A stretch of DNA of 64,000 nucleotides. It comes from Microbacterium memoriense (GTDB taxonomy: Bacteria; Actinomycetota; Actinomycetes; Actinomycetales; Microbacteriaceae). Positions within the stretch are counted from its first letter, which is position 1. The number at the start of each line of letters is the position of its first letter. Of the stretch, positions 28,157 through 36,702 are shown one piece after another. Under the pieces are notes generated by a model. That model was not told the origin of the DNA and made no database searches. It saw only the letters and a program-made list of their open reading frames with translations. Made by a program: the position numbers and the translations under genes. The stretch lies in the NCBI RefSeq assembly GCF_025398275.1, contig NZ_JAODOR010000014.1:1-64000 (forward strand), read 5' to 3'.

Positions 28157-29413
28157 TCACGGAATCGGGCAGACGGCCGCGGCCGCGAGCTGCGCCGACA
28201 TGTCCTCGGCCGTCCACGGAAGACCGGCCTCCGGCGCCGATTGCCCGGCCGCCGCGGGAACCTTGGACACGACCGCCGCGAGTTCCCACGCCAGCACGCG
28301 CGCGACGTCAGCGCCGGCGCGGGAGTTGTTGAGGACGACCACGACGCTCATGCCGGTGTTCTTGTCGGCGAAGGCGGCGGTGAGGTATCCGGGCACGGAT
28401 CCGTACTGCCCGATGAGGTCACCGGCCTGGTAGGCACCGCCGCTCGCCGTGAACCATGCCGGGCCATCGGCTACGACGGGCAAGGGGCTCTCGAAGCGCG
28501 CATCGTCGTCGTACGCCCGCGCGCCGATCGCGAGAGCCTGCACGTAGCGACCGAGCTCGGTGACATCTGTTTCGACGCCGGATGCCGTGAACCCGGCCGA
28601 CGGCGACAATCCGGTCACGTCGGTCGGTGCCGCGCAGGCGACCGCGCCGTCGACATCACCGGACAGCAGCCCGTGGAGCGTCGAGGTGCTGGTCGATGCC
28701 AACTGCGTCTGCGTCAGTCCGAGCGGCTGGGCGATGTAGTCCTCGTACAGCGCCGCTGCCGACATGCCGGACGCATTCTCCAACGCCAGGCCGAGCAGGA
28801 GATATCCGGTGGATGAATCGCGGAAGGTCGCACCGGAGTCGCCGCCGATCCCCTGCGCTGTGCCGTAGGCCAGGAGTTCGCGGGGATTCCAGTTGCGTGC
28901 GGGATTGGCCAGCATGCGTCCGGTCAGTCGATCGGTGTACGAGCCGAGACCGGCGGTCGAGTCGCAGAGCTCGCCGAGGCTGATCTCGCTGTCCATCGGG
29001 ACGCCACGCACCCAGTCGGTGACGGCATCGTCGAGATTCACCGTGCCCTCCGCGGCGAGCGCGTACAACACGTCGCAGGTCATCGCGCGTGTCGTCGCGC
29101 CGGCCTTGAAGGTCATGTCGGTCGTCACGGGCTCGCCATCCGGCGTCGATGTCCCGATTCCCGTGACCCAGGATCCCGCCCAGGGCGCCCACACGCCGAC
29201 GATCGCACCGCTGGACCCGGTCGCCGCGATGGCCCGGTCCATGGCCGCCTGCAGCTGTGCTTGCGTGTCGTCCGGGAGTGCGGCATCCACTTGCGTGGGG
29301 AGTTCGACCTCGATCTCAGAGTCCGCGGCGCACGCGGATACTCCGAAGAGCAAGACGGCTGCGCCGACGAACGCGACGAGCCGACGCGTGTAGTGGGAAC
29401 GCCGCATATTCAC
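28157..29413 (-). CDS. serine-hydrolase-like lipoprotein lacking catalytic motifs
   Basis: A 418-residue exported lipoprotein with lipobox VSAC (Cys28) and a beta-lactamase/class C PBP-like fold. In active relatives the SxxK motif appears as GSxTK; here the aligned segment is FKAGATTRAM, so Ser is Ala106 and Lys is Arg109. The second motif (YxN) region reads RDSSTGYLLLG, with Tyr replaced. Hydrolysis is therefore unlikely, and a binding or regulatory role is possible. GTG 29413 or ATG 29407 may be the start. Confidence 0.8.
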   Translation of the reverse strand: MNMRRSHYTRRLVAFVGAAVLLFGVSACAADSEIEVELPTQVDAALPDDTQAQLQAAMDRAIAATGSSGAIVGVWAPWAGSWVTGIGTSTPDGEPVTTDMTFKAGATTRAMTCDVLYALAAEGTVNLDDAVTDWVRGVPMDSEISLGELCDSTAGLGSYTDRLTGRMLANPARNWNPRELLAYGTAQGIGGDSGATFRDSSTGYLLLGLALENASGMSAAALYEDYIAQPLGLTQTQLASTSTSTLHGLLSGDVDGAVACAAPTDVTGLSPSAGFTASGVETDVTELGRYVQALAIGARAYDDDARFESPLPVVADGPAWFTASGGAYQAGDLIGQYGSVPGYLTAAFADKNTGMSVVVVLNNSRAGADVARVLAWELAAVVSKVPAAAGQSAPEAGLPWTAEDMSAQLAAAAVCPIP

Positions 29414-29487
29414 CCCCGAATGGTGTTGCTTCCAGCGTAGATCACATCACATACCGGCCCGATCATCTGCGTGCCTAAGGTGGACGC

Positions 29488-29799
29488 ATGCCGCACAGTT
29501 TCGAGCCCGAAGCGCTCTCGGGCGTCCTCGGACACATGAACAACGACCACATCGACGACAACCTCCTCATCGCGCGGGCCTTCTCCCCGCTCGCCGACGT
29601 CGTCCACTCCGAGATGACGACGTTCGACGGCGATCGGGGGCAATGGCATGTGATCACGGCCGACGGCGCCGAAGACGTCATCTCGGTGCCGTGGCCCGGA
29701 GGGCCGATCACCGAACGACGCGAGGTGCGCCGCGAGATCGTGGCACTCTATGACGCCGCGTGCGCACGCCTCGGGATCACACCTCGGCCGCACGAGTGA
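29488..29799 (+). CDS. DUF2470 domain-containing protein
   Basis: A 103-residue protein matching DUF2470, with HMNNDHIDDNLLIARAFSP near residue 20. The domain is found with FMN-binding split-barrel proteins and heme-related proteins. It lies 45 bp upstream of heme oxygenase on the same strand, with an iron box in between, which suggests heme or tetrapyrrole handling (inference). Confidence 0.85.
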   Translation: MPHSFEPEALSGVLGHMNNDHIDDNLLIARAFSPLADVVHSEMTTFDGDRGQWHVITADGAEDVISVPWPGGPITERREVRREIVALYDAACARLGITPRPHE

Positions 29800-29806
29800 A
29801 AAAGCT

Positions 29807-29837
29807 TCAGGTTAGCTGTACCTAACTCCGCTATAGT
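29807..29837 (+). promoter_or_regulatory. IdeR/DtxR iron box and -10 element of heme oxygenase gene
   Basis: Positions 29807-29825 match the 19-bp consensus TTAGGTTAGSCTAACCTAA at 15 positions. TATAGT at 29832-29837 is a good -10 and lies 7 bp before the GTG start, implying a leaderless or nearly leaderless mRNA. Iron-bound IdeR would cover the -35 region, so expression should rise in iron starvation. Confidence 0.8.
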
Positions 29838-29844
29838 CGGTGAC

Positions 29845-30495
29845 GTGACCGACACGATCTCCTTTTCGACCGCTCTGCGCGAGCGGTCCCGCACCGCGCA
29901 CTCCGGCAGCGAGCATGCCGGTTTCATGGATGACCTCATACGCGGCAAGGGCACGCGCGAGGATTACGTCGCCCTCGTCGCCCAGCACTGGTTCATCTAC
30001 GAGGCGCTCGAGGGTGCCACCGACCGGATGAAGGAGTCGCCCATCGCGGCGCCGTTCCTCAGCGACAAGCTCACCCGCCTGCCGGCGCTCGAGGCCGATC
30101 TCGCCTTCCTCATCGGGCCGAATTGGCGGGAGCGCATCGAGCCGCTGCCGACGACCGTCCGATACGTCGATCGCATCAACGAGGTCGGTGCGACCTGGCC
30201 CGGTGGGTTCGTCGCGCACCATTACACGCGGTACCTCGGCGACCTGTCGGGCGGGCAGTTCATCGGCAAGCTGATGGCACGCCAGTTCGGGTTCGACACC
30301 AATGGCATCGGCTTCTATGTGTTCGCCGAGATCGCCGATCCGGCATCCTTCAAGGATGTCTACCGCGAGCAGCTCGACGCTGCCGGGTGGGATGCCGACG
30401 AACGCGAGCGCGTGATCGACGAGGTGCTGCTGGCCTACCAGCTGAACACCGACCTGTTCCTGGACCTGGCCGCCGCGAAGTCGACCGCCGCCTAA
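29845..30495 (+). CDS. biliverdin-producing heme oxygenase
   Basis: Cleaves heme to biliverdin, CO and iron, as HmuO does in Corynebacterium. The 216-residue protein has the proximal heme ligand at His19 (SRTAHSGSEHAGFM) and the distal-helix motif GDLSGGQFIGKLM near residue 130. GTG start. An IdeR-type box overlaps the promoter, fitting iron acquisition from heme. DUF2470 lies upstream. Confidence 0.95.
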   Translation: MTDTISFSTALRERSRTAHSGSEHAGFMDDLIRGKGTREDYVALVAQHWFIYEALEGATDRMKESPIAAPFLSDKLTRLPALEADLAFLIGPNWRERIEPLPTTVRYVDRINEVGATWPGGFVAHHYTRYLGDLSGGQFIGKLMARQFGFDTNGIGFYVFAEIADPASFKDVYREQLDAAGWDADERERVIDEVLLAYQLNTDLFLDLAAAKSTAA

Positions 30496-30520
30496 CCCCG
30501 CGCGCGCTCCTCCTCCGACC

Positions 30521-30591
30521 GCGAGACACTGTCGCTGCACCGAGACACCCGCCGTGCGCACGTGTCTCGGTGCACCAACGGTGTCTCGCGG
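30521..30591. repeat. 71-bp palindromic dispersed element, copy A
   Basis: Outer repeats CGAGACAC and GTGTCTCG enclose inner inverted repeats TGCACCGAGACAC and GTGTCTCGGTGCA. The sequence aligns without gaps to 54476-54546 at 50 of 71 positions, with arms conserved and loops varied. Intergenic, between heme oxygenase and the PIF1-like helicase. Confidence 0.85.
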
Positions 30592-30613
30592 AAGTTCGGG
30601 CGGGGATGCCGGG

Positions 30614-32014
30614 TCAGCGGGCGGCGGCGGCGCGGACGCCGGCCATGAAGCGGCGCACGTCCGCGTCGACCAGGATGTCGGCGGGGCGCAGCGGTCGCGA
30701 GAGGTACAGACCGTCGAGCGAGGTCAGGCGCGACAGCGCGACATAGGTCTGGCCGGGGGCGAAAGCGCCCGAGCCGAGGTCGATGATCGCACGGTCGTAG
30801 GTCTTCCCCTGCGACTTGTGGATCGTCACGGCCCACGCCAGCCGCAGCGGAAACTGGGTGAACTCGGCGACGATGTCACGGCTGAGTTTGCGCGACCCCG
30901 GGTCGTACGCATACCGGAATCTCTCCCACACGGCCGGCTCGACGTCGTGCTCCTCGCCGTCGAGCTCGACGCGCACCGACGTCCCCGCGATCCGGATCAC
31001 GGTCCCGATCGAACCGTTGACCCAGCGCGGCCCGTCGCCGCCGTACCCCGCGATGTCGTTGCGGAGGAACATCACCTGCGCCCCGACCTTCAGCTGGAGA
31101 TCGGCGTCGGCCGGGTACCCGGCATCCCCCCGCCCGAAATCGCCGCTGATCTCGGCCCGCGCCGTCTGCACCGGCCCGGGCAGCGCGTCGAGATGGCGCT
31201 GATTGATGCGGTTGACGATGTCGTTGCGCGTGGCCAGCGTGATGATCGGCGGTTCGTCACCGGTGGGCTCGGGAGGCACGCGCGCGCCGGCCGCGTTGAG
31301 CGCGCCGGCGATCTCCGCCGTGACGACGCCGTGGCGCACAGCATTCAGCATCGCCTTGAAACCGTCGTCGGCTTGGCGGTGGATCTCGCGCAGCTCGCGG
31401 ATGTGCAGCGGCGCGCCCACCCGGCCGAGATCCAGCAATCCGTCCGAGCGGATCGCGGACCCGTCGGCCGAGGGCCCCGCCCACACCTGCGCGTCGAAGA
31501 ACCAGAACGACCGATAGTGATCCTGGATGTAGCGCAGTTCATCGCCGCGCGGCGGCACGGGCGAAAGTTGATAGGGATCGCCGAACATCACGATCTGCAC
31601 GCCGCCGAACGGCTCCGACCTCTTACGCCGCGCTTGCCGCAGTGACCGGTCGATCCCGTCCATGACATCGGCGTTGACCATCGAGATCTCGTCGATGACG
31701 AGCGTGTCGATCGCGTTGAGGATCTTGCGCGTCGGCTCGGACTGCTCGAGCTCGCTGTCGGCGATGAGACCGATCGGCAAACGGAACAGCGAGTGGATCG
31801 TCTGCCCTTCGACGTTGAGAGCCGCCACACCCGTCGGCGCGCACACGGCAATCTGCTTGTCGGTGTTCCACGCGAGGTGCTGCAGAAGCGTCGATTTGCC
31901 GGTGCCGGCACGGCCGGTGACGAACACGTGCTCGCGGGTGTCCTCGATGAGACGGAACAGCGCTTCCTGCTCGGGAGACAGGGACGGCGCGCTCATCCTC
32001 ACCATGCTAACCAT
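30614..32014 (-). CDS. PIF1/RecD-like AAA ATPase helicase
   Basis: Superfamily 1B-type DNA helicase of 466 residues. Walker A is GRAGTGKSTLLQHL, followed by APTGVAALN (motif Ia), VIDEISMVNADVMD (Walker B), MFGDPYQLSPV (motif III), and C-terminal LAWAVTIHKSQGKTYD and YVALSRLTSLDGLYL. This is the PIF1-like organisation without extra domains. AGGAAAGG precedes ATG 32014 by 6 bp. Only 25 bp separate it from the divergent gene at 32040, so the promoters must overlap. Confidence 0.93.
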   Translation of the reverse strand: MVSMVRMSAPSLSPEQEALFRLIEDTREHVFVTGRAGTGKSTLLQHLAWNTDKQIAVCAPTGVAALNVEGQTIHSLFRLPIGLIADSELEQSEPTRKILNAIDTLVIDEISMVNADVMDGIDRSLRQARRKRSEPFGGVQIVMFGDPYQLSPVPPRGDELRYIQDHYRSFWFFDAQVWAGPSADGSAIRSDGLLDLGRVGAPLHIRELREIHRQADDGFKAMLNAVRHGVVTAEIAGALNAAGARVPPEPTGDEPPIITLATRNDIVNRINQRHLDALPGPVQTARAEISGDFGRGDAGYPADADLQLKVGAQVMFLRNDIAGYGGDGPRWVNGSIGTVIRIAGTSVRVELDGEEHDVEPAVWERFRYAYDPGSRKLSRDIVAEFTQFPLRLAWAVTIHKSQGKTYDRAIIDLGSGAFAPGQTYVALSRLTSLDGLYLSRPLRPADILVDADVRRFMAGVRAAAAR

Positions 32015-32039
32015 CAGGCGCCTTTCCTAGACTGAAGCC

Positions 32040-33134
32040 ATGGACGTGATCGAGGAGCGCAGCGGGGTGGATGCCGCCACTCCACCGCCCGTGAGATCAC
32101 GCCGTCGTCGCGGGCTCGCGTTCGACCTCACCGCGCTGGCACTCATCGGCGTGCTCCTGGCCGGCGCGATCGGGACCACCGGCATCCTGATGTACCGGCA
32201 TTTGTACAGCCCGACGGCGTTCGTCCTGAACTATCTCGATCTCCTCGGACGTGGCCAGGCCGCCGACGCCCTCGCCCTCCCGGGTGTCGCGATCGACTCC
32301 GCGACCGTACCCAACGCAGACCTCTTCACGAGCGCGAGTGACGCTCTGTTGCGCCGCGACGCCCTCGCTCCGTTGACCGATGCCACCGGCATCGGCGAGG
32401 TCCCGGGCGACGACGGCACGACCCTCGTCACGGTCGCGTACACGGCCGGCACCTACGCGGGGCAGAGCACCTTCCGCGTACGACAGGCCGGATGGCTCGG
32501 CATCGCGCCGGCGTGGCGCTTCACCGACAGCCCGCTCGCCGTGATCGACCTCACGGTACGCGGCGCGATGCAGTTCCAGGTGAACGGATTCGAGGTCGAC
32601 AAGCGTCAGGTCTCCCCGGCACAGCTGGATGCCGATCCGCTCGCCCCGGTGGCCCTGCTCGTCTTCTCCCCCGGGCTGTACTCGATCGAGATAGACACGC
32701 CTATCTCGGCGAGCCCCGGCGTCGCTGTCCTCTCCGACACCCCCGCGGCCGATATCCCGGTGGACCTCCAGACCCAACCCACGGCGCAGTTCACTGCGGT
32801 CGTGCAGGAGCAGGTCCATGCCTTCCTCGACTCGTGCACGACGCAGCAGGTGCTTCAGCCCACCGGCTGCCCGTTCGGCTTCACCGTGCGCAACCGCATC
32901 GTGGACGCTCCGGTGTGGACCATGGCGCAGCAACCGGCGATCACTCTCGCCCCTGCGGGCGCGAACTGGACGATCGAACGCACCGAGGCCACCGCGCACA
33001 TCCAGGTCGGCATTCAGTCGATCTTCGACGGGTCGATCACCCCGGTCGACGAAGACGTGCCGTTCTTCCTCACGGGTGAGGTGACGATCCTGCCGGACGG
33101 GACGGCATCCATCACCGTCGCCGGAACCGACTGA
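32040..33134 (+). CDS. hypothetical membrane-anchored extracytoplasmic protein
   Basis: A 364-residue protein with a short basic N-terminus, one membrane segment at about residues 27-52, and a large extracytoplasmic part rich in beta strands. Two cysteines (in DSCTTQQ and PTGCPFG) may form a disulfide. No recognised domain. Likely cell-envelope protein. It ends 2 bp before the convergent CopD-CtaG gene. Confidence 0.75.
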   Translation: MDVIEERSGVDAATPPPVRSRRRRGLAFDLTALALIGVLLAGAIGTTGILMYRHLYSPTAFVLNYLDLLGRGQAADALALPGVAIDSATVPNADLFTSASDALLRRDALAPLTDATGIGEVPGDDGTTLVTVAYTAGTYAGQSTFRVRQAGWLGIAPAWRFTDSPLAVIDLTVRGAMQFQVNGFEVDKRQVSPAQLDADPLAPVALLVFSPGLYSIEIDTPISASPGVAVLSDTPAADIPVDLQTQPTAQFTAVVQEQVHAFLDSCTTQQVLQPTGCPFGFTVRNRIVDAPVWTMAQQPAITLAPAGANWTIERTEATAHIQVGIQSIFDGSITPVDEDVPFFLTGEVTILPDGTASITVAGTD

Positions 33135-33136
33135 GC

Positions 33137-35113
33137 TCAGCGCCCGGCGCGCGCGTCGCGATCGGCGAGCGCCTGCAGGCGCGCGTTGTACTCGCCCAGC
33201 TCCGCCTCGCCGGTGCGATCGGCTTGCCGGTCCGCACGCTTCTGCGCGCGGTCGTCGTTGCGGCTCCACTGGATCGCCACCGTCATCGCGAGGATGAGCG
33301 TCGGGATCTCGCCGATCGACCAGGCGACGCCGCCACCGGTGTACTGGTCCTCGAGGGGCGTGGGGCCCCACGTCCGGCCCATCGAGCCGAACCACTCCGC
33401 GACGAACAGGCCCGAGCTCATCATGATCGCGATGCCGAAGAACGCGTGCATCGCCATGACCGCGATGAGGATCAGCAAGCGGAACGGATACGGCAGGCGG
33501 TACGGCACCGGGTCGATGCCGATCAGCGACTGGACGAACAGGTATCCGGTGATCAGGAAGTGCGCGACCATCCACTCGTGGCCGATGTGGTCGTAGAGCG
33601 ACCAGCGGAACAGGTCGGTGTAGTAGAAGATCCACAGTGACCCGATGAACAGGGCCGCGGCGAAGAGCGGATGCGTGATCACGCGCGAGAACGGCGTGTG
33701 CACGGCCCACAGGATCCACTCGCGGCCGCCGCGCGTCCCATCGGCGCGCTTGTCGATCGCGCGCGCGGCGAGGGTGACGGGCGCCCCGGCGACGAGGAGC
33801 ATCGGGATCGCCATGGACAGGAGCATGTGCCCCATCATGTGCATGCTGAACAGGTAGTCCTGGTACGCGTTGATCGGACCGCACGTGACCCACAGCAGCA
33901 GCAGCAGCCCGCACACCCAGAGAATCGTGCGGTACAGCGGCCACCGGTCACCGCGACGGTGCAGGCGCCATGCGCCGACGAGGTAGAAGAACAGGCCGAA
34001 CCCCACGGCGAACGCCCACAGGACATCGATGTCGACGGCCGTGAACCACTGCGTGATCGTGAGCTCCGGCGGCAAGACCGACCCGGTGAGCACCTCCGCG
34101 GGTGTCGGCACCGGCGGCAAGCTCGTGTCGACGGGCGGAGGTGTGCGGGCCAGAGCCACGGCGGCGCCGCTCGCGATGCCCATGAAGGCGAGCTCGAGCG
34201 CGATCAGTCCCCAGAACCGATGCCCGGGCTCGGCTGTGCGCATGCGGCCGATGACCCGGCGGCGATACCAGGCTCCGAGGACCCCCATTCCGAGCAGGGC
34301 GACGACCTTGACGGCGAGGATAACGCCGTATGACGAGAGCAGATTCTCCCAGGAGAGCAGGCCCACGACGGCGCGCGCGATCCCTGAGAGCGACACGACG
34401 GCGAACGCGGCCAGCGCGATGCTGGAATAGCGCGCGAGGACGTCCGCGAGCTCATTCCTGCTGAGCTTCGGACGGACGATGACGAGGAGCAGGAGCCCGC
34501 CGAGCCAGACGGCCGCCGCAAGGATGTGGAGCGCCAGGGCCGTGACGGCGGTGTTGTGGCCCGACTCGTCGCCCGAGTGGCCCTGCGTCGCCATCGGGAT
34601 GAGCGAAGCCGCCGCAAGCGCCGCGACGACCAGGGTCGCCGTCCAGCTACGCACGGCGAAGGTCAGCACCGTGAGAGCAGCGCCGGCGATCGTGGTGATC
34701 GCCCACGCGCGCCCGGGCTCGGTGTCGACGAGGAAGCGACCCAGCAACTGCCCGAACTCGGCATCGGCGCTGGGCGCCGCATTGAAGATGTTGATGAACG
34801 TCAGGAAGGCCGTGCTCGCGCTCGCGATCGTGAACACGGCTGCCGAGACGGATGCCGTATCCAGCGCCGTGTCGAAGCTCTCGGTCCCCGAACGGAGCAC
34901 GAAAAGAGCGAGGACCAGGGATCCCAGCATCCCGGCGGCGGACAGGTTCACGGTCAGGGTCGCGATCGGCAGGCCCCAGCGCACGACGGGGCCGGGGTCG
35001 GCGATCAGCAGGGGCGCAGCGCCGCCGCCGTAGAGCAGACCGGCGATGAGCGCCAACAGGGCGGCCCCGGCGAGGATCGCCGGTCCGGCCAGACGCAGCG
35101 CGCGGGAGTTCAC
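33137..35113 (-). CDS. CopD/CtaG-type bifunctional copper and cytochrome oxidase assembly protein
   Basis: A 658-residue polytopic membrane protein. The first half (to about 340) resembles CopD copper-resistance permeases, with GHNTAVTALALHILAAAVWL. The second half (about 380-620) is a caa3_CtaG domain, with DYLFSMHMMGHMLLSMAIPM and HDHIGHEWMVAHF-like His pairs that may bind copper. Probably handles copper for cytochrome c oxidase maturation. Such fusions are common in Actinobacteria. Ends beside the HU terminator. Confidence 0.92.
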   Translation of the reverse strand: MNSRALRLAGPAILAGAALLALIAGLLYGGGAAPLLIADPGPVVRWGLPIATLTVNLSAAGMLGSLVLALFVLRSGTESFDTALDTASVSAAVFTIASASTAFLTFINIFNAAPSADAEFGQLLGRFLVDTEPGRAWAITTIAGAALTVLTFAVRSWTATLVVAALAAASLIPMATQGHSGDESGHNTAVTALALHILAAAVWLGGLLLLVIVRPKLSRNELADVLARYSSIALAAFAVVSLSGIARAVVGLLSWENLLSSYGVILAVKVVALLGMGVLGAWYRRRVIGRMRTAEPGHRFWGLIALELAFMGIASGAAVALARTPPPVDTSLPPVPTPAEVLTGSVLPPELTITQWFTAVDIDVLWAFAVGFGLFFYLVGAWRLHRRGDRWPLYRTILWVCGLLLLLWVTCGPINAYQDYLFSMHMMGHMLLSMAIPMLLVAGAPVTLAARAIDKRADGTRGGREWILWAVHTPFSRVITHPLFAAALFIGSLWIFYYTDLFRWSLYDHIGHEWMVAHFLITGYLFVQSLIGIDPVPYRLPYPFRLLILIAVMAMHAFFGIAIMMSSGLFVAEWFGSMGRTWGPTPLEDQYTGGGVAWSIGEIPTLILAMTVAIQWSRNDDRAQKRADRQADRTGEAELGEYNARLQALADRDARAGR

Positions 35114-35158
35114 CCGTCCAGCCTACGTCGGCCGGGATGGACCCCCGGCCGCACGCGA

Positions 35159-35190
35159 AAGGGGGGATGCCCGAGTGGGCATCCCCCCTT
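35159..35190. terminator. terminator of the HU gene
   Basis: Perfect 14-bp arms (AAGGGGGGATGCCC and its complement) around loop GAGT, 17 bp after the HU stop. On the minus strand TTTCG follows the stem. Confidence 0.88.
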
Positions 35191-35207
35191 CACAGGGTGT
35201 ACGTGAA

Positions 35208-35486
35208 TTACTTCACGGCCGCCTTCAGCTTCGAACCGGCGGTGACCTTGACACGCTGGCCGGCGGCGATCTTGATCTCTTCACCGGTCTGCGGGTTGCG
35301 GCCCGTGCGAGCGGAGGTCTCGACGCGCTCGAAGGCGATCCAGCCGGGGATCGTGACCTTCTCGCCCTTGGCGACAGCCTCGGAAACGGAGGAGAAGAGA
35401 GCATCCAGCACGCCGGAGACGGTGGACTGGCTCTGTCCGGTCGCGGAAGCGATGCTGGCAACGAGCTCGGTCTTGGTGATAGCCAT
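35208..35486 (-). CDS. hup: HU-family nucleoid DNA-binding protein
   Basis: A 92-residue HU-type protein that bends DNA and organises the nucleoid. It has MAITKTELVASIASATGQSQ at the N-terminus and the DNA-arm region ARTGRNPQTGEEIKI. It lacks the Lys/Ala-rich C-terminal tail of mycobacterial HupB. GGAGGA lies 7 bp before ATG 35486. A TATATT -10 is at 35576-35581 on the minus strand. Confidence 0.96.
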   Translation of the reverse strand: MAITKTELVASIASATGQSQSTVSGVLDALFSSVSEAVAKGEKVTIPGWIAFERVETSARTGRNPQTGEEIKIAAGQRVKVTAGSKLKAAVK

Positions 35487-35723
35487 GGGGTTGTCCTCCA
35501 GCCAGCAGCGAGTGCCGACTTTAGTTACTTCGGACCGGGGGCGAGCCTCCGGTTTGGTCGGGTGGACCGTCCCTGAATATACCCAGAAACCGCGGAAAAT
35601 CGCGGATTTCGACCCCGTTCGGCCATCTTTTCCCGGCGTGTCGCCACCTAATGTGACGAATGTGGCCTCGTGTGGCCCTCTTCACCCTCGTCAACGACCT
35701 CCCCCGCGCCCGGGCCGCCGCAA

Positions 35724-35782
35724 CCAGAATCGGATGCCGTCACCGGATTCGGCGGCGCGCGCCCTCCGGCATCCGAATCTGG
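35724..35782. repeat. intergenic inverted repeat with 16-bp arms
   Basis: CCAGAATCGGATGCCG and CGGCATCCGAATCTGG pair at 15 of 16 positions over a 27-bp spacer. A second CCGAATCTGG follows at about 35792. Possibly a dispersed palindromic element. Confidence 0.6.
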
Positions 35783-35837
35783 CGACTCTGTCCGAATCTG
35801 GTGCGCGCCAGCCACGCGGCGTGAGCCACCGAAACGA

Positions 35838-35873
35838 CGAAGGCCCGGATCTCCGAGGAGATCCGGGCCTTCG
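35838..35873. terminator. terminator of rpmB-rpmG-rpsN
   Basis: Perfect 16-bp arms (CGAAGGCCCGGATCTC and complement) with loop CGAG, 13 bp after the rpsN stop. On the minus strand the stem is followed by TCGTTTCG. Confidence 0.88.
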
Positions 35874-35885
35874 TGAAGCGGGTGC

Positions 35886-36191
35886 TTACCAGCTCGACTT
35901 GGTCACGCCGGGCAGTTCGCCCTTGTGGGCCATGTCGCGGAAGCGGACACGCGAGATGCCGAACTTCGAGAGGTGGCCACGGGGGCGACCGTCGATGGCG
36001 TCACGGTTGCGCAGGCGCACCGGCGACGCGTTGCGCGGCAGCTTCTGCAGGCCGACGCGAGCGGCCTCGCGGGCCTCGTCGGTGGCGTTCGGGTCCACGA
36101 GAGTCTTCTTCAGCTCGGCACGCTTCTCGGCGTAGCGAGCGACGATGACCTCGCGCTGGTTGTTGCGCGCGATCTTGCTCTTCTTAGCCAT
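35886..36191 (-). CDS. rpsN: 30S ribosomal protein S14, zinc-independent type
   Basis: A 101-residue S14, the long form without the CxxC zinc ribbon (the zinc form is about 61 residues). Motifs [11 protein letters not shown] and [20 protein letters not shown] are typical of the Cys-free class. It is the last gene of rpmB-rpmG-rpsN, starting 3 bp after rpmG. In other actinobacteria such Cys-free paralogues replace zinc forms when zinc is scarce. Confidence 0.97.
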   Translation of the reverse strand: MAKKSKIARNNQREVIVARYAEKRAELKKTLVDPNATDEAREAARVGLQKLPRNASPVRLRNRDAIDGRPRGHLSKFGISRVRFRDMAHKGELPGVTKSSW

Positions 36192-36194
36192 GGA

Positions 36195-36365
36195 TCAACG
36201 CTCCTCTCGGAATTCGACGTGCTTGCGGATCACCGGGTCGTACTTCTTGAGCACGATGCGGTCGGGGTTGTTGCGGCGGTTCTTGCGCGTCACGTAGGTG
36301 TACCCCGTGCCGGCGGTCGAGCGCAGCTTGATGATCGGACGTACGTCCTGAGCCTTCTTGGCCAT
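36195..36365 (-). CDS. rpmG: 50S ribosomal protein L33, Cys-free form
   Basis: A 56-residue L33 ([20 protein letters not shown] at the start, [13 protein letters not shown] near the end). No cysteine is present, so it is the zinc-independent form. The ATG shares one base with the rpmB stop (TAATG), so translation is coupled. Confidence 0.97.
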   Translation of the reverse strand: MAKKAQDVRPIIKLRSTAGTGYTYVTRKNRRNNPDRIVLKKYDPVIRKHVEFREER

Positions 36366-36601
36366 TAGAGCTTCACACCCTTCGCGATCAGGTCCTTGAC
36401 AACGGACTCGATGCCGCGGGCGTCGATGACCTTGATGCCCTTAGTCGAGACGTTGAGCGAGATCTTGCGACCCAGCGAGGGGACAAAGTACGTCTTCTTC
36501 TGCACGTTCGGGTCGAAGCGACGCTTCGTCCGGCGGTGCGAGTGCGAGATGCTGTGACCGAAGCCAGGAATCTTCCCGGTCACCTGGCACACTGCTGCCA
36601 T
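36365..36601 (-). CDS. rpmB: 50S ribosomal protein L28
   Basis: A 78-residue L28 with [20 protein letters not shown] and RTKRRFDPN. It has a single Cys5, not the paired cysteines of zinc-ribbon L28, so it appears zinc-independent like its neighbours. AAGGAG precedes ATG 36601 by 7 bp. First gene of rpmB-rpmG-rpsN, preceded by a structured leader. Confidence 0.96.
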   Translation of the reverse strand: MAAVCQVTGKIPGFGHSISHSHRRTKRRFDPNVQKKTYFVPSLGRKISLNVSTKGIKVIDARGIESVVKDLIAKGVKL

Positions 36602-36619
36602 TGTTCTACTCCTTATACC

Positions 36620-36702
36620 GTGAGGCCGGACGGCCTCACCCAAGATCCCTTGTCTGCGTCCGACAGGCGGACGCGAACTGCGTGCTGGAGTGCGCGCAGA
36701 CA
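36620..36702 (-). promoter_or_regulatory. structured leader upstream of rpmB
   Basis: Three inverted repeats: a 20-bp palindrome with 9-bp arms at 36620-36639, a 7-bp-arm hairpin at 36656-36674, and outer arms TGTCTGCG/CGCAGACA at 36651-36658 and 36695-36702 that overlap the second. A TAGACT -10 may lie at 36711-36716. No Zur-type sequence was found. It may be an attenuator or a site for ribosomal-protein feedback. Confidence 0.5.

Larger units (their letters stand above)
35487..35885. other. 399-bp intergenic region with promoter, inverted repeat and terminator
   Basis: No gene is supported. It holds the HU leader and its -10 TATATT (35576-35581), a 16-bp inverted repeat pair (35724-35739 and 35767-35782), and the ribosomal-protein terminator at 35838-35873. 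Frames in this stretch are short and low complexity. Confidence 0.8.

Noticed and set aside
30521..30591. Possible short CRISPR-like repeat unit
   Set aside because: Units are inverted, not direct, with no spacers or cas genes.
35595..35723. Short frames between HU and rpsN
   Set aside because: Low-complexity Pro/Arg/Ser translations, no start signals, and inverted repeats and terminator occupy the region.
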